Assembly (NCBI GenBank): GCA_001304035.1
Contig: LJUD01000203.1
Location: 1 to 6,143 of the forward strand
Direction of reading: 5' to 3'
Length of the DNA: 6,143 bases
From: a bacterium SM23_31
GTDB taxonomy: Bacteria > SM23-31
Made by a program: the position numbers and the translations under genes. The notes below the pieces were generated by a model that was given only the letters and a program-made list of their open reading frames with translations, had not been told where the DNA came from and searched no databases. The stretch's first letter is position 1, and each line of letters begins with the position of its first letter. This document shows positions 6,139 to 6,143 of the stretch, piece by piece.

Positions 6139-6143
6139 CCCAC

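Overview
The window suggests a bacterium with an outer envelope. All three main genes look exported or envelope-associated: one belongs to the YARHG/DUF3160 families, one is a CapA-type protein with a signal anchor or lipoprotein-like start, and one is a secreted M61 peptidase with a clear signal peptide. Base composition is moderate (about 45-55% GC in these genes). The phylum cannot be fixed from the sequence. The protein mix would fit an uncultivated Gram-negative lineage, but that is inference.

Layout. Positions 1-2376 hold the 3' part of a large DUF3160 gene that is already open at the first base. Its 3' end overlaps the start of a CapA-family gene (2345-3328), so the two are probably co-transcribed and translationally coupled. 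A GC-rich double hairpin with a T-run (3355-3389) ends that unit. An AT-rich gap of about 460 bases (3329-3787) follows; it carries several perfect inverted repeats and no convincing gene. A well-formed ribosome binding site then leads into a secreted M61 metallopeptidase (3788-5359) that keeps its catalytic motifs but lacks the usual C-terminal PDZ domain.

Right after the peptidase the character changes. Positions 5381-5470 encode the last 29 residues of a tyrosine recombinase (integrase), including the catalytic tyrosine, with nothing left of the rest of the gene. Next comes a gene of only about one third GC (5556-6044) for an unrecognised 162-residue cytoplasmic protein with a possible PD-(D/E)XK-like nuclease core. 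It has its own promoter-like sequence and ribosome binding site. The window closes on a strong Shine-Dalgarno sequence for a gene that begins just past the end.

Reading. 1-3328 looks like a stable envelope operon and 3788-5359 a single-gene unit of similar composition. 5381 onward looks like the eroded edge of a mobile or accessory region. A 13-base direct repeat placed at the stop codons of both the CapA gene and the AT-rich gene may be a trace of integration, or chance. No CRISPR array, tRNA, rRNA or intact insertion sequence was seen.
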